Positions 7,892 to 16,073 of a stretch of DNA of 41,991 nucleotides are shown piece by piece. The notes under the pieces were generated by a model. It ran no database searches. It was not told where the DNA came from and worked only from the letters and a program-made list of their open reading frames with translations. How positions within the stretch are numbered: position 1 is the stretch's first letter; each line of letters begins with the position of its first letter. The position numbers and the translations under genes are program-made. The stretch is from an uncultured Prevotellaceae bacterium (GTDB lineage: Bacteria > Bacteroidota > Bacteroidia > Bacteroidales > Bacteroidaceae): NCBI GenBank assembly GCA_900318115.1, contig ONJJ01000029.1:1-41991 (forward strand), read 5' to 3'.

Positions 7892-9079
7892 TTATCTTAG
7901 GGCGTCAACGATGCGTCGGCAGGCTTGGCCGTCGCCGTAGGGGTTTACGGCCTGGCTCATCTGGTGGTAGGCTTCGGCATCGTCGAGCAGCAGGGACACG
8001 GAATCCACTATCTTGTCGTAATCATTCCCTACGAGGCGTACGGTTCCGGCGCTGAGTGCTTCGGGGCGCTCCGTGGTATCTCGCATCACCAGCACGGGTT
8101 TGCCCAATCCGGGAGCCTCTTCCTGAATGCCGCCGCTGTCTGTCAGCACGAGGGTGGATTTCTCCATCAGATAGACGAACTCCAGATACTGCAGTGGCTC
8201 TATGAAGAAGAAATTGTGGGCCTTACCCCATCCCTCTGTGGTTGAGGCAGCTTTGTGCTCCAGGACTTCGTTGCCAAAAACTTCCCCAATGGGTTTGCGG
8301 ACATTGGGGTTGAGGTGCATGGGATAGACAAAATCGACATCCGGGTATTTCTCCGAGAGGTCTTTCATGGCGGTGACCATGTGTATGAAGCCTTCGCCGA
8401 AATTCTCGCGGCGGTGGCCCGTGATGAGGACCAGGCGGCGGTTGTTTTCCAGTCGGTTGATGTCGTATCCAGCCTCGGCGAGGACTCTGACTTGCTGAAT
8501 GGCCAGCTGCCTGTCAGCATTCAGCTTGTTTACTACGAGGTGCAGGGCGTCGATGACGGTGTTGCCCGTGACGATGATTTTCTGGTCCGCCACACCTTCG
8601 TCGAGCAGGTTCTGACGGCTGAGTGGAGTGGGGGCGAAGTCGTAGGTGGCTATGCGCCCTGTGATCTGCCGGTTCATCTCCTCGGGCCAGGGGCTGTAGA
8701 TGTTATGTGTGCGCAGGCCAGCCTCGACGTGTCCCACGGGAATCTGCTGGTAGAAGGCTGCCAGTGCTGCTGCGGTGCTGGTGGTGGTGTCGCCATGCAC
8801 GAGCACCACATCGGGCTGTGCTTCTTTCAGCACCTCGCGCATGCCTGTCAATACTCGAGCCGTGATATCATATAGGTCTTGGCCCGGACGCATGATGTTC
8901 AGGTCGTAATCCGGTTGAATATCAAAGATATGCAACACCTGATCCAGCATCTCGCGGTGCTGGCCGGTGACGCAGACCTGCGTCAGGAAAGTATCTGTAT
9001 GTTTCTGGAACTCCTTCACGAGCGGAGCCATTTTGATGGCTTCCGGGCGAGTCCCGAAGACAAGCATGATTCGTTTCAT
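7892..9079 (-). CDS. wecB: UDP-N-acetylglucosamine 2-epimerase (non-hydrolysing)
   Basis: Cytoplasmic enzyme that interconverts UDP-GlcNAc and UDP-ManNAc, the first step towards UDP-ManNAcA. It has 395 residues. The start MKRIMLVFGTRPEAIKMAPL is diagnostic. Catalytic and substrate residues are visible in VHGDTTT (Asp97), GHVEAGLRT (Glu119), WPEEMNR (Glu133/134) and ITGHRRENFG (His222). The C-terminal DSGGIQEEAPGLGKPVLVMR loop binds the nucleotide. It is the first gene after a well-matched promoter at 9130-9160, with a leader of about 45 bases, and is followed by wecC. Confidence 0.95.
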   Translation of the reverse strand: MKRIMLVFGTRPEAIKMAPLVKEFQKHTDTFLTQVCVTGQHREMLDQVLHIFDIQPDYDLNIMRPGQDLYDITARVLTGMREVLKEAQPDVVLVHGDTTTSTAAALAAFYQQIPVGHVEAGLRTHNIYSPWPEEMNRQITGRIATYDFAPTPLSRQNLLDEGVADQKIIVTGNTVIDALHLVVNKLNADRQLAIQQVRVLAEAGYDINRLENNRRLVLITGHRRENFGEGFIHMVTAMKDLSEKYPDVDFVYPMHLNPNVRKPIGEVFGNEVLEHKAASTTEGWGKAHNFFFIEPLQYLEFVYLMEKSTLVLTDSGGIQEEAPGLGKPVLVMRDTTERPEALSAGTVRLVGNDYDKIVDSVSLLLDDAEAYHQMSQAVNPYGDGQACRRIVDALR

Positions 9080-9277
9080 TCGTGCATAATTCTACAGCCG
9101 AATCCACAGGTGGTCGGCCAAATTTTCGGCAAAGGTACTGCTTTTAATTGAATCAACAAAAAAAAATACGCATAAAGTGTCGAAAACCCTCGCGCACGCG
9201 ATTCTTTATAATTCTATAAGAGTGTGTGTCGGCTTCTAATGCACGTCCTTCTCCTAAATATTACTCCTCTGTGTCGT
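9080..9277. other. Gap splitting the polysaccharide locus into two transcripts
   Basis: Elsewhere in the locus genes overlap or are separated by short gaps, so this 198-base gap marks a transcript boundary. On the minus strand it first holds A/T-rich sequence after the stop of the GT gene, with a weak self-complementary stretch TCGCGCACGCGA (9190-9201), and then the wecB promoter. No gene is visible in it. Confidence 0.6.
9130..9160 (-). promoter_or_regulatory. Bacteroidetes sigma-ABfr-type promoter of wecB
   Basis: Read on the minus strand, TTTG (9157-9160) is followed by exactly 19 bases and then TACCTTTG (9130-9137). This is a perfect match to TTTG-N19/21-TAnnTTTG. It lies 51 bases from the wecB start, so wecB, wecC and the GT4 at 5439 can be expressed independently of the rest of the locus. 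Confidence 0.85.
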
Positions 9278-10309
9278 TCATAGTTTAGAGAGCAATGTCT
9301 TAAGGACATTTGCAGGTTGCAGTTCTTGTGCTCTCAGGATACAGTTACTTCGCATAGCAAAGATTTCCTCTGGATGATTGGCTGCGTGGGTGAGTATTTC
9401 GGTGAGGCGGCGTATGTCATGAACTTTGAATATGAATCCTGTTTTGCCCTCGTCGATGAGCTCGCTATTTGAGCGCCAGTCGCTTGCAGCCACTGGGAGT
9501 CCTGCAGCCATGGCATCGATGATGGTTCCGGCAAAGCACTCGCCTGGATAGAAAGTTGGAAAGAGGAGAATGAAGTAGGATTGGAGTGTTGCCGTGCTTT
9601 TGTCGTAGGGAATCAATCCTTGGTAGCGAATGTATTCAGGCTGCGATTTCACCAGACCATCAAACCAGGTGGGGTCATCTATCTGTCCGTAAATATCTAA
9701 CGCGAATGCTTTCCTACCCAATTTCCTGTTAGTCTCTACCACGGCTTCAATAGCCTCTGCGATACCTTTGTCTAATGACACTCTTGAGAAGGTGCAGAGT
9801 TTCAGGGGCATGGTCGTGGATGTGGGCAGGTCTTCCTTCTGGACAATGTTCAAATGTTTGCAGTTAGGCATAACAACCACGTTATGCAAGTGGCATGATT
9901 CAAGTTCTCTGCGGACGAGCTCTGTCTCGGCGTAAATGAAGTTGAATTTACTTAAAATAAATCGCATGAAAGAAGACCTGTTAGCGATGAAAGGCAGGCG
10001 CCCGCCGATGGTCACAAAATGTAGCCTTTTTCCGAAGAAGCAATTGAGAAAGACAAGGATAGGTGAGATGAGGAAAATGGCTTTATATGCAGGAGCGATG
10101 ATGATGTTCCGGCTGTTGCTTAGCAGTTGGCAAATCGTGAAAGGCAGTCGAAGCAAGAATCTCCATCCTCCTGAGGTGTCGGCAAGGGTGACTTCGTCCT
10201 TCCCTATGGCACGCTGCAGTTCTTCAGCCACAATCTTGGTCTTGATGGTCTGTCCATTCAGAGTCTGCGTTCCGAATGCAAAATGTCCTAATATGGCTAC
10301 GGTGTTCAT
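9278..10309 (-). CDS. Glycosyltransferase, group 1 (GT4)
   Basis: GT-B glycosyltransferase of 343 residues, expected to build the repeat unit on undecaprenyl pyrophosphate. The N-terminal GHFAFGTQTLNGQTIKTKI is the glycine-rich acceptor-domain start seen in GT4 proteins. The C-terminal half carries FSRVSLDKGI, GLIPYDKS and GECFAGTIIDAMAAGLPV. The usual EX7E nucleotide-sugar motif appears here as E-x7-D, a conservative change. Its start overlaps the stop of the C5-epimerase-like gene by 4 bases, so they are coupled, and it is the last gene of the main polysaccharide transcript. Donor and acceptor are unknown. The coupling suggests that it handles the same uronic-acid-containing intermediate as the epimerase-like enzyme. 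Confidence 0.85.
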   Translation of the reverse strand: MNTVAILGHFAFGTQTLNGQTIKTKIVAEELQRAIGKDEVTLADTSGGWRFLLRLPFTICQLLSNSRNIIIAPAYKAIFLISPILVFLNCFFGKRLHFVTIGGRLPFIANRSSFMRFILSKFNFIYAETELVRRELESCHLHNVVVMPNCKHLNIVQKEDLPTSTTMPLKLCTFSRVSLDKGIAEAIEAVVETNRKLGRKAFALDIYGQIDDPTWFDGLVKSQPEYIRYQGLIPYDKSTATLQSYFILLFPTFYPGECFAGTIIDAMAAGLPVAASDWRSNSELIDEGKTGFIFKVHDIRRLTEILTHAANHPEEIFAMRSNCILRAQELQPANVLKTLLSKL

Positions 10310-11244
10310 CTGTTCTTCTCTTTTGTAGGTTCGTGATGTTCCTTCTCGATGATTTTCTGCCAGGCCTTGATACAGAAGGCGCTCATCTTGAATATCAGAT
10401 TCTTATCGTTATCGGTCCAACGTTGCGCATAGTCTGAAAAGACGGTGTGTTGCGTCAGTTGGTACATGGCCTGCATTTGTGCGATATGTAGGCGGTGGTA
10501 GAAGGGGCTGGCAATTCGACCTCCCTCGTCGTACATACTCCAGAAACTTCGGGCGAAGTGATGTAGCTCTTTTTCGAGCGTCTGGCATGAAAGATAAAGA
10601 ATCTCCTGATATCTTCCATTGTCTTGACTTACTAGCACGTAGTCGTACAGCCCCCACCATGCAAAAATCCATCCGTTCATGACTACAGGCCTGTGAGTGT
10701 ATTCCATAAATATCACGCCCCGGTGGTCGTATCGTGTGGTTCCGCCATCCTCAAGAGGTAGTAACATGAAATCGATGGCAGAGTGAGCAGCTATGAGGAA
10801 TCGTTCTTGCTGGGTTTCTTTGAAGACGCGCAGTAAGAGCGATGCTCCTTCGCCTTGGGCCATAGCTCCATAGGGTGCCTCAGGGTAAAGGAATGAAAAA
10901 TTGTCCCATGCTCCGGACGGTAATTGGTTGGCAAGAGCCCATTCTGCACACAAAAGTACCTTGGTTAGATATTTTTGTTCTTTCGTCTGGAGGTAAAGAT
11001 CGTAAGCTCCTAAACCATACTGAAAAATGTCCACGGGGAAATACACCTCAGTTCCGCCATAGCGTGGCAGCTCTTCGGTCGAAAGTAGTTCAGGTGCCTT
11101 GATTACTTTCTCTGTAAGGTCGTTGTAGTAGCCAAGAAGTTCCTGGGGATCCAGCAGTGTGCCGAGTCCCTGATGTACATGCTGAATGCTTGTTCCAGTG
11201 AGCATTCTATACCATTTCCTGATATTGCGCAGTGTCAATGCCAT
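10306..11244 (-). CDS. D-glucuronyl C5-epimerase C-terminal-domain-like protein
   Basis: 312-residue protein resembling the catalytic C-terminal domain of heparan/heparosan glucuronyl C5-epimerase (GLCE_C), which inverts C5 of a uronic acid within a chain. Matching landmarks are YPEAPYGAMAQGEGASLL at about 120-136, EYTHRP and VMNGWIFAWWGLYDY at 181-202, SMYDEGG around 236-242, and SPFYHRLHIAQMQAMYQLT at 246-264 with the conserved Tyr249 and His253. The tail VFSDYAQRWTDND also matches the family. There is no signal peptide or membrane segment, so it should act in the cytoplasm, on a lipid-linked oligosaccharide or a smaller substrate. It lies between a WbsX-like gene (18-base gap) and a GT4 (4-base overlap). 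Family membership is inferred from remembered motifs. Whether it is an active epimerase, and on which sugar, is open. Confidence 0.72.
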   Translation of the reverse strand: MALTLRNIRKWYRMLTGTSIQHVHQGLGTLLDPQELLGYYNDLTEKVIKAPELLSTEELPRYGGTEVYFPVDIFQYGLGAYDLYLQTKEQKYLTKVLLCAEWALANQLPSGAWDNFSFLYPEAPYGAMAQGEGASLLLRVFKETQQERFLIAAHSAIDFMLLPLEDGGTTRYDHRGVIFMEYTHRPVVMNGWIFAWWGLYDYVLVSQDNGRYQEILYLSCQTLEKELHHFARSFWSMYDEGGRIASPFYHRLHIAQMQAMYQLTQHTVFSDYAQRWTDNDKNLIFKMSAFCIKAWQKIIEKEHHEPTKEKNR

Positions 11245-11262
11245 GTGTTGCGAGCGGCGATT

Positions 11263-12408
11263 CTATTTTTGTAAGGCTTTTCTGATGGCTTGTAGGTAAC
11301 CGTGCCCGAATTTCTGATCCGGCTCGACGTAGTTGCCTTCGCCCCATTCGTTCCAAGCCTTTAGAAAGAGGATTCTGTGCTCTGGCTGTTTGTTTTCTAT
11401 CAACAGGATGGCTTCTTCAACCGTCTTTTGGAATTTCTCTGGTGTGCTGTCAACGAGTGGATTCGTTTTTTTGCCAGCTCTCGGAGTCCTGTCCCACTGA
11501 GGGAGCAAGGTTGGGTAGACGTTCTCCCAAGCATCTTCGGGAACATAATAGTTCCTCATCGTTTGGGCGTAGTCCGCATGAAAGGACAAGGGTAGGAACG
11601 TGTTTTCGCCGATAAAGGAAAGAATTGTCCTCAATCTTCCTTTGTGCAGGCTTTCTGCACGATACAGCCCTGAGGACATCACGGCATCAAAGCCGCTGTC
11701 AAGGATCTCATGATAGATGTTGCCAGCCTGGTTAACATCCCAATAGGTCTTCTTCCCCTGCTCGTCTTGTACCGATTTGCGAACATTGTCCGTGTAGCCG
11801 ACGAAGTGAATGCCCTCGATGCCGTTTGCTTTTGCCAGTGAGTTCCATAGTGCGATAAAGCGTTTCACCTCAGGGAACTTACGAGGTGCCCAGATGCCAA
11901 AGATTGGCTTGCCGTCCACTTTTAGGTAGCGTGGATCCTTGAACGCGGGTAGCAGGGAATTAAAATGGGCAATATGGTCATCGAAATCATAGTGCATCTG
12001 CATGATCATGGAGTCTTTGCGCAGGCTACTGCCTTTCTTCCATGTCTTGTTGGTCCAGTCATGGTTCGCCCAGCAGAGACAGAAGGGGAAGTCAGGTTTT
12101 CCGCTCTGCAGCACTTCCTCGAAGGGTCGCTGAAGCAGTTGCTTGCCATTCCCGAACCAATAGTGATAATAGCAGAACCCCTCGATGCCTGCTTCGCGTG
12201 CCAACTCAGCTTGCTGTTCCCTGACTTCTGGCAGACGCAGGTCGTAGAAGCCCAGGTCGGCAGGGATGCGGGGTTGGTAATGACCTCGGAAGAGGGGGCG
12301 CGCCTTCACTACGTTGTTCCATTCCGTGAAGCCTGGTCCCCACCATTCGTCGTTCTCTGGTATTGGGTGGTACTGCGGCAGATATAGTGCGATGACTCTT
12401 GCTTTCAT
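11263..12408 (-). CDS. WbsX-like glycosyltransferase/GH99-like protein
   Basis: 381-residue member of the WbsX family (PF14307), common in O-antigen and capsule loci and related in fold to GH99 enzymes. The start MKARVIALYLPQYHPIPEND, then WGPGFTEWNNV, GIEGFCYYHYWFGNGKQLL, FCLCWANHDWT and the C-terminal AWNEWGEGNYVEPD are the family hallmarks in their usual order. The protein is cytosolic by appearance, with no signal peptide. Its start overlaps the acetyltransferase stop by 4 bases. Members are annotated as glycosyltransferases from genetic context, but the related fold also includes hydrolases, so the reaction is not certain. Confidence 0.9.
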   Translation of the reverse strand: MKARVIALYLPQYHPIPENDEWWGPGFTEWNNVVKARPLFRGHYQPRIPADLGFYDLRLPEVREQQAELAREAGIEGFCYYHYWFGNGKQLLQRPFEEVLQSGKPDFPFCLCWANHDWTNKTWKKGSSLRKDSMIMQMHYDFDDHIAHFNSLLPAFKDPRYLKVDGKPIFGIWAPRKFPEVKRFIALWNSLAKANGIEGIHFVGYTDNVRKSVQDEQGKKTYWDVNQAGNIYHEILDSGFDAVMSSGLYRAESLHKGRLRTILSFIGENTFLPLSFHADYAQTMRNYYVPEDAWENVYPTLLPQWDRTPRAGKKTNPLVDSTPEKFQKTVEEAILLIENKQPEHRILFLKAWNEWGEGNYVEPDQKFGHGYLQAIRKALQK

Positions 12409-12722
12409 AGTTGTGAATTATTTTTCGGTGATGTCATTTGCTTGATAACTCGTGCCGGAACTCCGGCGGCCATGCAATAAGCTGGTATATCATGTGTTAC
12501 TACGCTGTTGGCTCCGATAATAGCTCCATCTCCGATAGTGACTTCAGGCATCACGCACACATTGTTTCCTAACCACACGTTGTTGCCGATAGTGGCAGGT
12601 CCCCGGGCGTGAAAGCCCGTATAGACTTGGTCGCGAAATGAGCGATACCAATTCCCTATGTTCTTTGGAATAAGGTAGGAACACAGGTTCCCAAGAGCGT
12701 ATGGTGTTTTTTTAGCAAGCAT
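12405..12722 (-). CDS. Short hexapeptide-repeat acyltransferase
   Basis: Left-handed beta-helix acyltransferase, probably an O- or N-acetyltransferase that decorates the repeat unit with acetyl-CoA as donor. Hexapeptide turns are clear in ATIGNNVWLGNNVCVMPEVT and IGDGAIIGANSVVTHDIP, followed by the usual AAGVPARVIK end. From the ATG at 12722 it has only 105 residues, whereas relatives usually have 170-210. The N-terminal part with the first coils is missing or very reduced. A TTG three codons upstream barely changes this. The start lies inside the end of the upstream GT4 (11-base overlap), so no longer version is available. It may be a minimal active form or a 5'-truncated remnant. Confidence 0.75.
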   Translation of the reverse strand: MLAKKTPYALGNLCSYLIPKNIGNWYRSFRDQVYTGFHARGPATIGNNVWLGNNVCVMPEVTIGDGAIIGANSVVTHDIPAYCMAAGVPARVIKQMTSPKNNSQL

Positions 12723-13881
12723 GGTTCCCAAGGATTTCGTTATAGAATTGAAGCGTCTGGTTTGAGGTGGCTTCTGTAGTATAAAGCTGATTTACTACGA
12801 GGAAGGAGCGCTTGGTCATTTCCTCATAGGTGTCAGGCACAGCTGAAGATACGTCGAGTAAGAGCTTTGCCAGTTGGTCAATGGTACGGAAGCGCAAGGC
12901 AATTTCATGCCCTGATAGTTGCGCACCATTGTCTAACTGTTCCTTGGTTCCAGCCGTGTCATGTGCTATGACAAGGCATCTGTTGAACATAGCTTCGGGC
13001 ATGCACAGACCAAATCCCTCGTGTCGTGAGGGAACAATGAGTGCGCGTGCGTTAGCCATCAATTGTTCAATGTCCGAACGCTCGCCCAAGAACGAAACTT
13101 TGGTTTCGAGATGGTGATCGAAGATGAAATGATGTATTCTCTTCATGAAGTCCGCTTGTGGGTTCCCACCTGCTATCTGCAGGGGGAGTAGGTCGTGACC
13201 GCTGTCTTGGCATTGAGCGTAGGCTTCGAGTAGTATATCCAGTCCCTTGGTGTATTCCAGACGTCCTGCATAGAGCAAATAGTCCCCGATTTTATGGGTG
13301 GGAGTACAGGACAGACTCGGACGGATGCCATCATATATGACCCTTGAGCGCGGCGAGTTATCAAGACCGTGATGGTGTTGGATGCCTCGCGTGATGCAAA
13401 TGGAATAGGATGATTCCAGTTGCTTCCGGAAGCATTGTTTTGTAGGGAAATAGTGCATTCCAAAGTCTAAGTCAGCGTATTCGCGGATATGATAGATATG
13501 CGGGATACCCAGTTTGCCCGAAGCGTAGAAACCCAGGTCGACAACTCCTACATTGGTGTGAATGAGTTCGATGTTGCGCCGACATATTTCCCGACAAATG
13601 CGTTTTCGAGCTCGTCTGATAACATATATGCGGGCTATCAGACGTGGAATGAACATTAGCAGCTCTTTCCAGTTCCTGCAATAAGGGTAAGTATTAGAAC
13701 GAAATGTTGTTGCATAGCAGTCAATCCCCTGCGAAGATAATTCCTGATAGATACCGTCCTTGTCAGGCATCACGACAAAAGGTTCTATGCCACGTTCCAT
13801 CAGTCCTTGGAGCAAGGTCTTGAAGGCTTTCGTGGCACCACCAGTGGGGAGTGTTGAATGGAGGATGTAGGCAACTTTCAT
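12712..13881 (-). CDS. Glycosyltransferase family 4
   Basis: 389-residue GT-B retaining glycosyltransferase. The start MKVAYILHSTLPTGGATKAF has the acceptor-side glycine loop. LLYAGRLEYTKGLDILLEAY opens the nucleotide-sugar domain, and RHEGFGLCMPEAMFNRC provides the canonical EX7E pair. No membrane segments are visible, so it is probably peripheral on the cytoplasmic membrane face. It lies 27 bases after the GT2 gene and runs 11 bases into the acetyltransferase gene. It is one of the transferases that assemble the repeat unit. Sugar specificity is not predictable from what can be seen. Confidence 0.9.
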   Translation of the reverse strand: MKVAYILHSTLPTGGATKAFKTLLQGLMERGIEPFVVMPDKDGIYQELSSQGIDCYATTFRSNTYPYCRNWKELLMFIPRLIARIYVIRRARKRICREICRRNIELIHTNVGVVDLGFYASGKLGIPHIYHIREYADLDFGMHYFPTKQCFRKQLESSYSICITRGIQHHHGLDNSPRSRVIYDGIRPSLSCTPTHKIGDYLLYAGRLEYTKGLDILLEAYAQCQDSGHDLLPLQIAGGNPQADFMKRIHHFIFDHHLETKVSFLGERSDIEQLMANARALIVPSRHEGFGLCMPEAMFNRCLVIAHDTAGTKEQLDNGAQLSGHEIALRFRTIDQLAKLLLDVSSAVPDTYEEMTKRSFLVVNQLYTTEATSNQTLQFYNEILGNHAC

Positions 13882-13908
13882 ATTCGGGTGGGGGTGAGGA
13901 GAATAGGT

Positions 13909-14811
13909 TTATAGCCATGTGAGGCCAATCTTCTTTTCTTGCTTCCGTGAGTTGCGGATTTGGAATGTGTGGAATGTAAGCCAGCACATCTCCAGTAGCC
14001 AGGCCCCAGGGATGTAGGCGTGTTGTGGCAGGTCTTGTACGTAGCTCTTGTAGAGAAACTTACCCCACCTCAGACAGCATTTTCCGAAAGAAAGATTAAT
14101 GTTGGTAGCTTCGAGCAGGAGGTCACGACGCAGGCGTTTGCGATTGAAAGCCTGCATGTTGCCTTGCAACTTGCGGTCATGATACATTTGTGCTTTCGGC
14201 ACAAGGATGGTTCTTATCCCGTGGTATTGCAGGCGATGGTAGTAGTTGTTGTCCTCACTGTAGTGGAAAAAGAGAGGATTGAAACCTCCAATTTTGCGGA
14301 TGAGGCTTGTCGGCATCAGCCAGCAGGCAGCACAGATTTCGGCACTCTCGTAGCAATCTCCCAGTTCGTGGCGGATGAGCAGGTCGTCAAGCATGGTATT
14401 TTTGGAGTCGCGTAGCGAGAAGCGAAACATCTCGTCGATGCGGGTGCCATCGCCGTTCAGATGTAAGGGTGACAACAGGGAGTCGCCATCGCTTGCGGAT
14501 AGCATTCTCTCAAGAGCGTCTGATGAAATAGTGGCGTCTTGGTTGAGCAAGAGCACGTAGTCCGACTCCCGTGACAGGGCGTATCGGATACCTACATTAT
14601 TAGCCTGGCCAAATCCGAGGTTGTGATCTTGCGGCAACCATACAGCTTCGGGATAGTGGGAGGGAACGTGCTCGCGGGTTCCGTCTGTGGAGTTGTTGTC
14701 TACAATCACTGGAGTGACGGGCACAGAACTCTGCCGCAGGCTCTGGAGGCAGCGGTCTATCCAGTTCCGATGCATGGCATTATAGGTGACTATGACGGCA
14801 AAGATATTCAT
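13909..14811 (-). CDS. Glycosyltransferase family 2, rhamnosyltransferase-like
   Basis: 300-residue GT-A inverting glycosyltransferase. It begins with IFAVIVTYNA and has the nucleotide-binding VIVDNNSTDGT segment. GFGQANNVGIRYAL follows, and LLLNQDATIS stands where a DXD-type metal motif is expected. EICAACWLMP and FFHYSEDNNYYHRL further resemble GT2 enzymes of the rhamnosyltransferase branch, which is a loose guide only. The gene overlaps the end of the polymerase gene by 4 bases, so polymerase and transferase are translationally coupled. It probably adds a deoxyhexose or hexose to the growing lipid-linked unit. Confidence 0.88.
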   Translation of the reverse strand: MNIFAVIVTYNAMHRNWIDRCLQSLRQSSVPVTPVIVDNNSTDGTREHVPSHYPEAVWLPQDHNLGFGQANNVGIRYALSRESDYVLLLNQDATISSDALERMLSASDGDSLLSPLHLNGDGTRIDEMFRFSLRDSKNTMLDDLLIRHELGDCYESAEICAACWLMPTSLIRKIGGFNPLFFHYSEDNNYYHRLQYHGIRTILVPKAQMYHDRKLQGNMQAFNRKRLRRDLLLEATNINLSFGKCCLRWGKFLYKSYVQDLPQHAYIPGAWLLEMCWLTFHTFQIRNSRKQEKKIGLTWL

Positions 14812-16073
14812 TTCAGGACTAATTTATAGTGAGAGGCAAAGAGCAAACCTATGGCAAGCACAAAGGTCAGCGTGTTCGTGAAGTAAAAAAAACGGTAGTA
14901 GAAGATACCGAAAATCGGCACAACGGCCAACAGGAAGAGAAGTATCAGTTCGCTAATATCAAATTCTTCGCGATGACTGCGCCGTATCAGGAGCATCAGT
15001 ACCAGGAAATATGAGATGGTCCAGAAAACCATGCCCAGAGGTGAGATGTCTATCATTAGATCACCTATGAAGGTGGCAAAGACGCTCATGAAGAATCCTT
15101 GTTCACCGCTGCGTTCTTCACGTCGATCCATATTTGAATCCTTGCGATAGACATAGTGATTGGTGAAGGGGAAAATGCGCTCGGTGGTCAAGTACTCGAA
15201 TTTGCCTTCTTCGTAGAAATAGCAGAAATTGAGATACCCTTGGCCGCCATACTGTATGGTACGAGCACCCGATCCAGAAGAGTTCTTGACATCGAAACGG
15301 GCTTGCGAAACGGCTGTCAGGTAGACAACAGAAGCTGCAACAATAGGAACCCCGATGGCTAATAGCGTCCACTTGGCTTTCTTGGAGAGATACCTGTAGA
15401 AGAAGACAAGGCAGAAGAGCAACATCAGACCATAGAAAACGATTTCTGTGCGGTCTGCCTGCTGAATGCCTACGATAGGCATACTTAGAGAAGCAAACAG
15501 CAGAAGACCATTGAACCACCAAGCTTTCTTGCGGAAACAAATATTGTAGAAGAAAATAGGAATAGATAGTAAGGTGGAAGCGTTGAAATAATAGAAGAAT
15601 CCTAAGATGAAGGGTAGCGACTCGGCTTTCAAGGCAGCAGGCGATTCCACGCCAGCATAGGCATCGCTTCGGATCTTGCCCAAATCGCCTTGCAAGATGT
15701 CCAATGTGGAGTCTGCTACCAAATAAAGGTTCAGGAAGGATAGGGCAATGAACATCCACGAAAGCAGGTCTACGGCCCAGGGGGCATTGATAGTAATCTT
15801 CTTGATGTCCTTGCCATAGATAAGTGAGAATGGCAGTAATGTGATACTGATGCAGGCACAATAAAGGAAGGTGGGAATGACTCCGTAGTGGCCGTTGTCG
15901 TTGTCATACAGGATACCGCCCTCTCCCAAAAGTTCAGATACAACGATGACTATGGCAAGAAGCGATGTCAGCGCGTAAAGGGCTGACATATAGACACAAA
16001 TGTCCACACTGCCATGCTTGTGCCACCAGTAGCCCGTGAGGAAGCTGAAAAAGATAAAAGGTATCAGTATCAT
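14808..16073 (-). CDS. wzy: Wzy-like polysaccharide polymerase
   Basis: 421-residue integral membrane protein with about ten hydrophobic segments spread over the whole length. It has a large hydrophilic loop between about residues 255 and 345 (from TAVSQARFDVKNSSGSG to RREERSGEQGFF), the layout of O-antigen and capsule polymerases. Such proteins join repeat units on the periplasmic side of the inner membrane. Sequence conservation in this family is low, so the call rests on topology and on the position directly after the Wzx flippase gene (4-base overlap) and before transferase genes. An O-antigen ligase-like role cannot be excluded. No second candidate polymerase lies in the window. Confidence 0.78.
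   Translation of the reverse strand: MILIPFIFFSFLTGYWWHKHGSVDICVYMSALYALTSLLAIVIVVSELLGEGGILYDNDNGHYGVIPTFLYCACISITLLPFSLIYGKDIKKITINAPWAVDLLSWMFIALSFLNLYLVADSTLDILQGDLGKIRSDAYAGVESPAALKAESLPFILGFFYYFNASTLLSIPIFFYNICFRKKAWWFNGLLLFASLSMPIVGIQQADRTEIVFYGLMLLFCLVFFYRYLSKKAKWTLLAIGVPIVAASVVYLTAVSQARFDVKNSSGSGARTIQYGGQGYLNFCYFYEEGKFEYLTTERIFPFTNHYVYRKDSNMDRREERSGEQGFFMSVFATFIGDLMIDISPLGMVFWTISYFLVLMLLIRRSHREEFDISELILLFLLAVVPIFGIFYYRFFYFTNTLTFVLAIGLLFASHYKLVLK

Noticed and set aside
9190-9201. TCGCGCACGCGA as an intrinsic terminator
   Set aside because: The stem would have only four or five pairs and no T-run follows directly on the minus strand.
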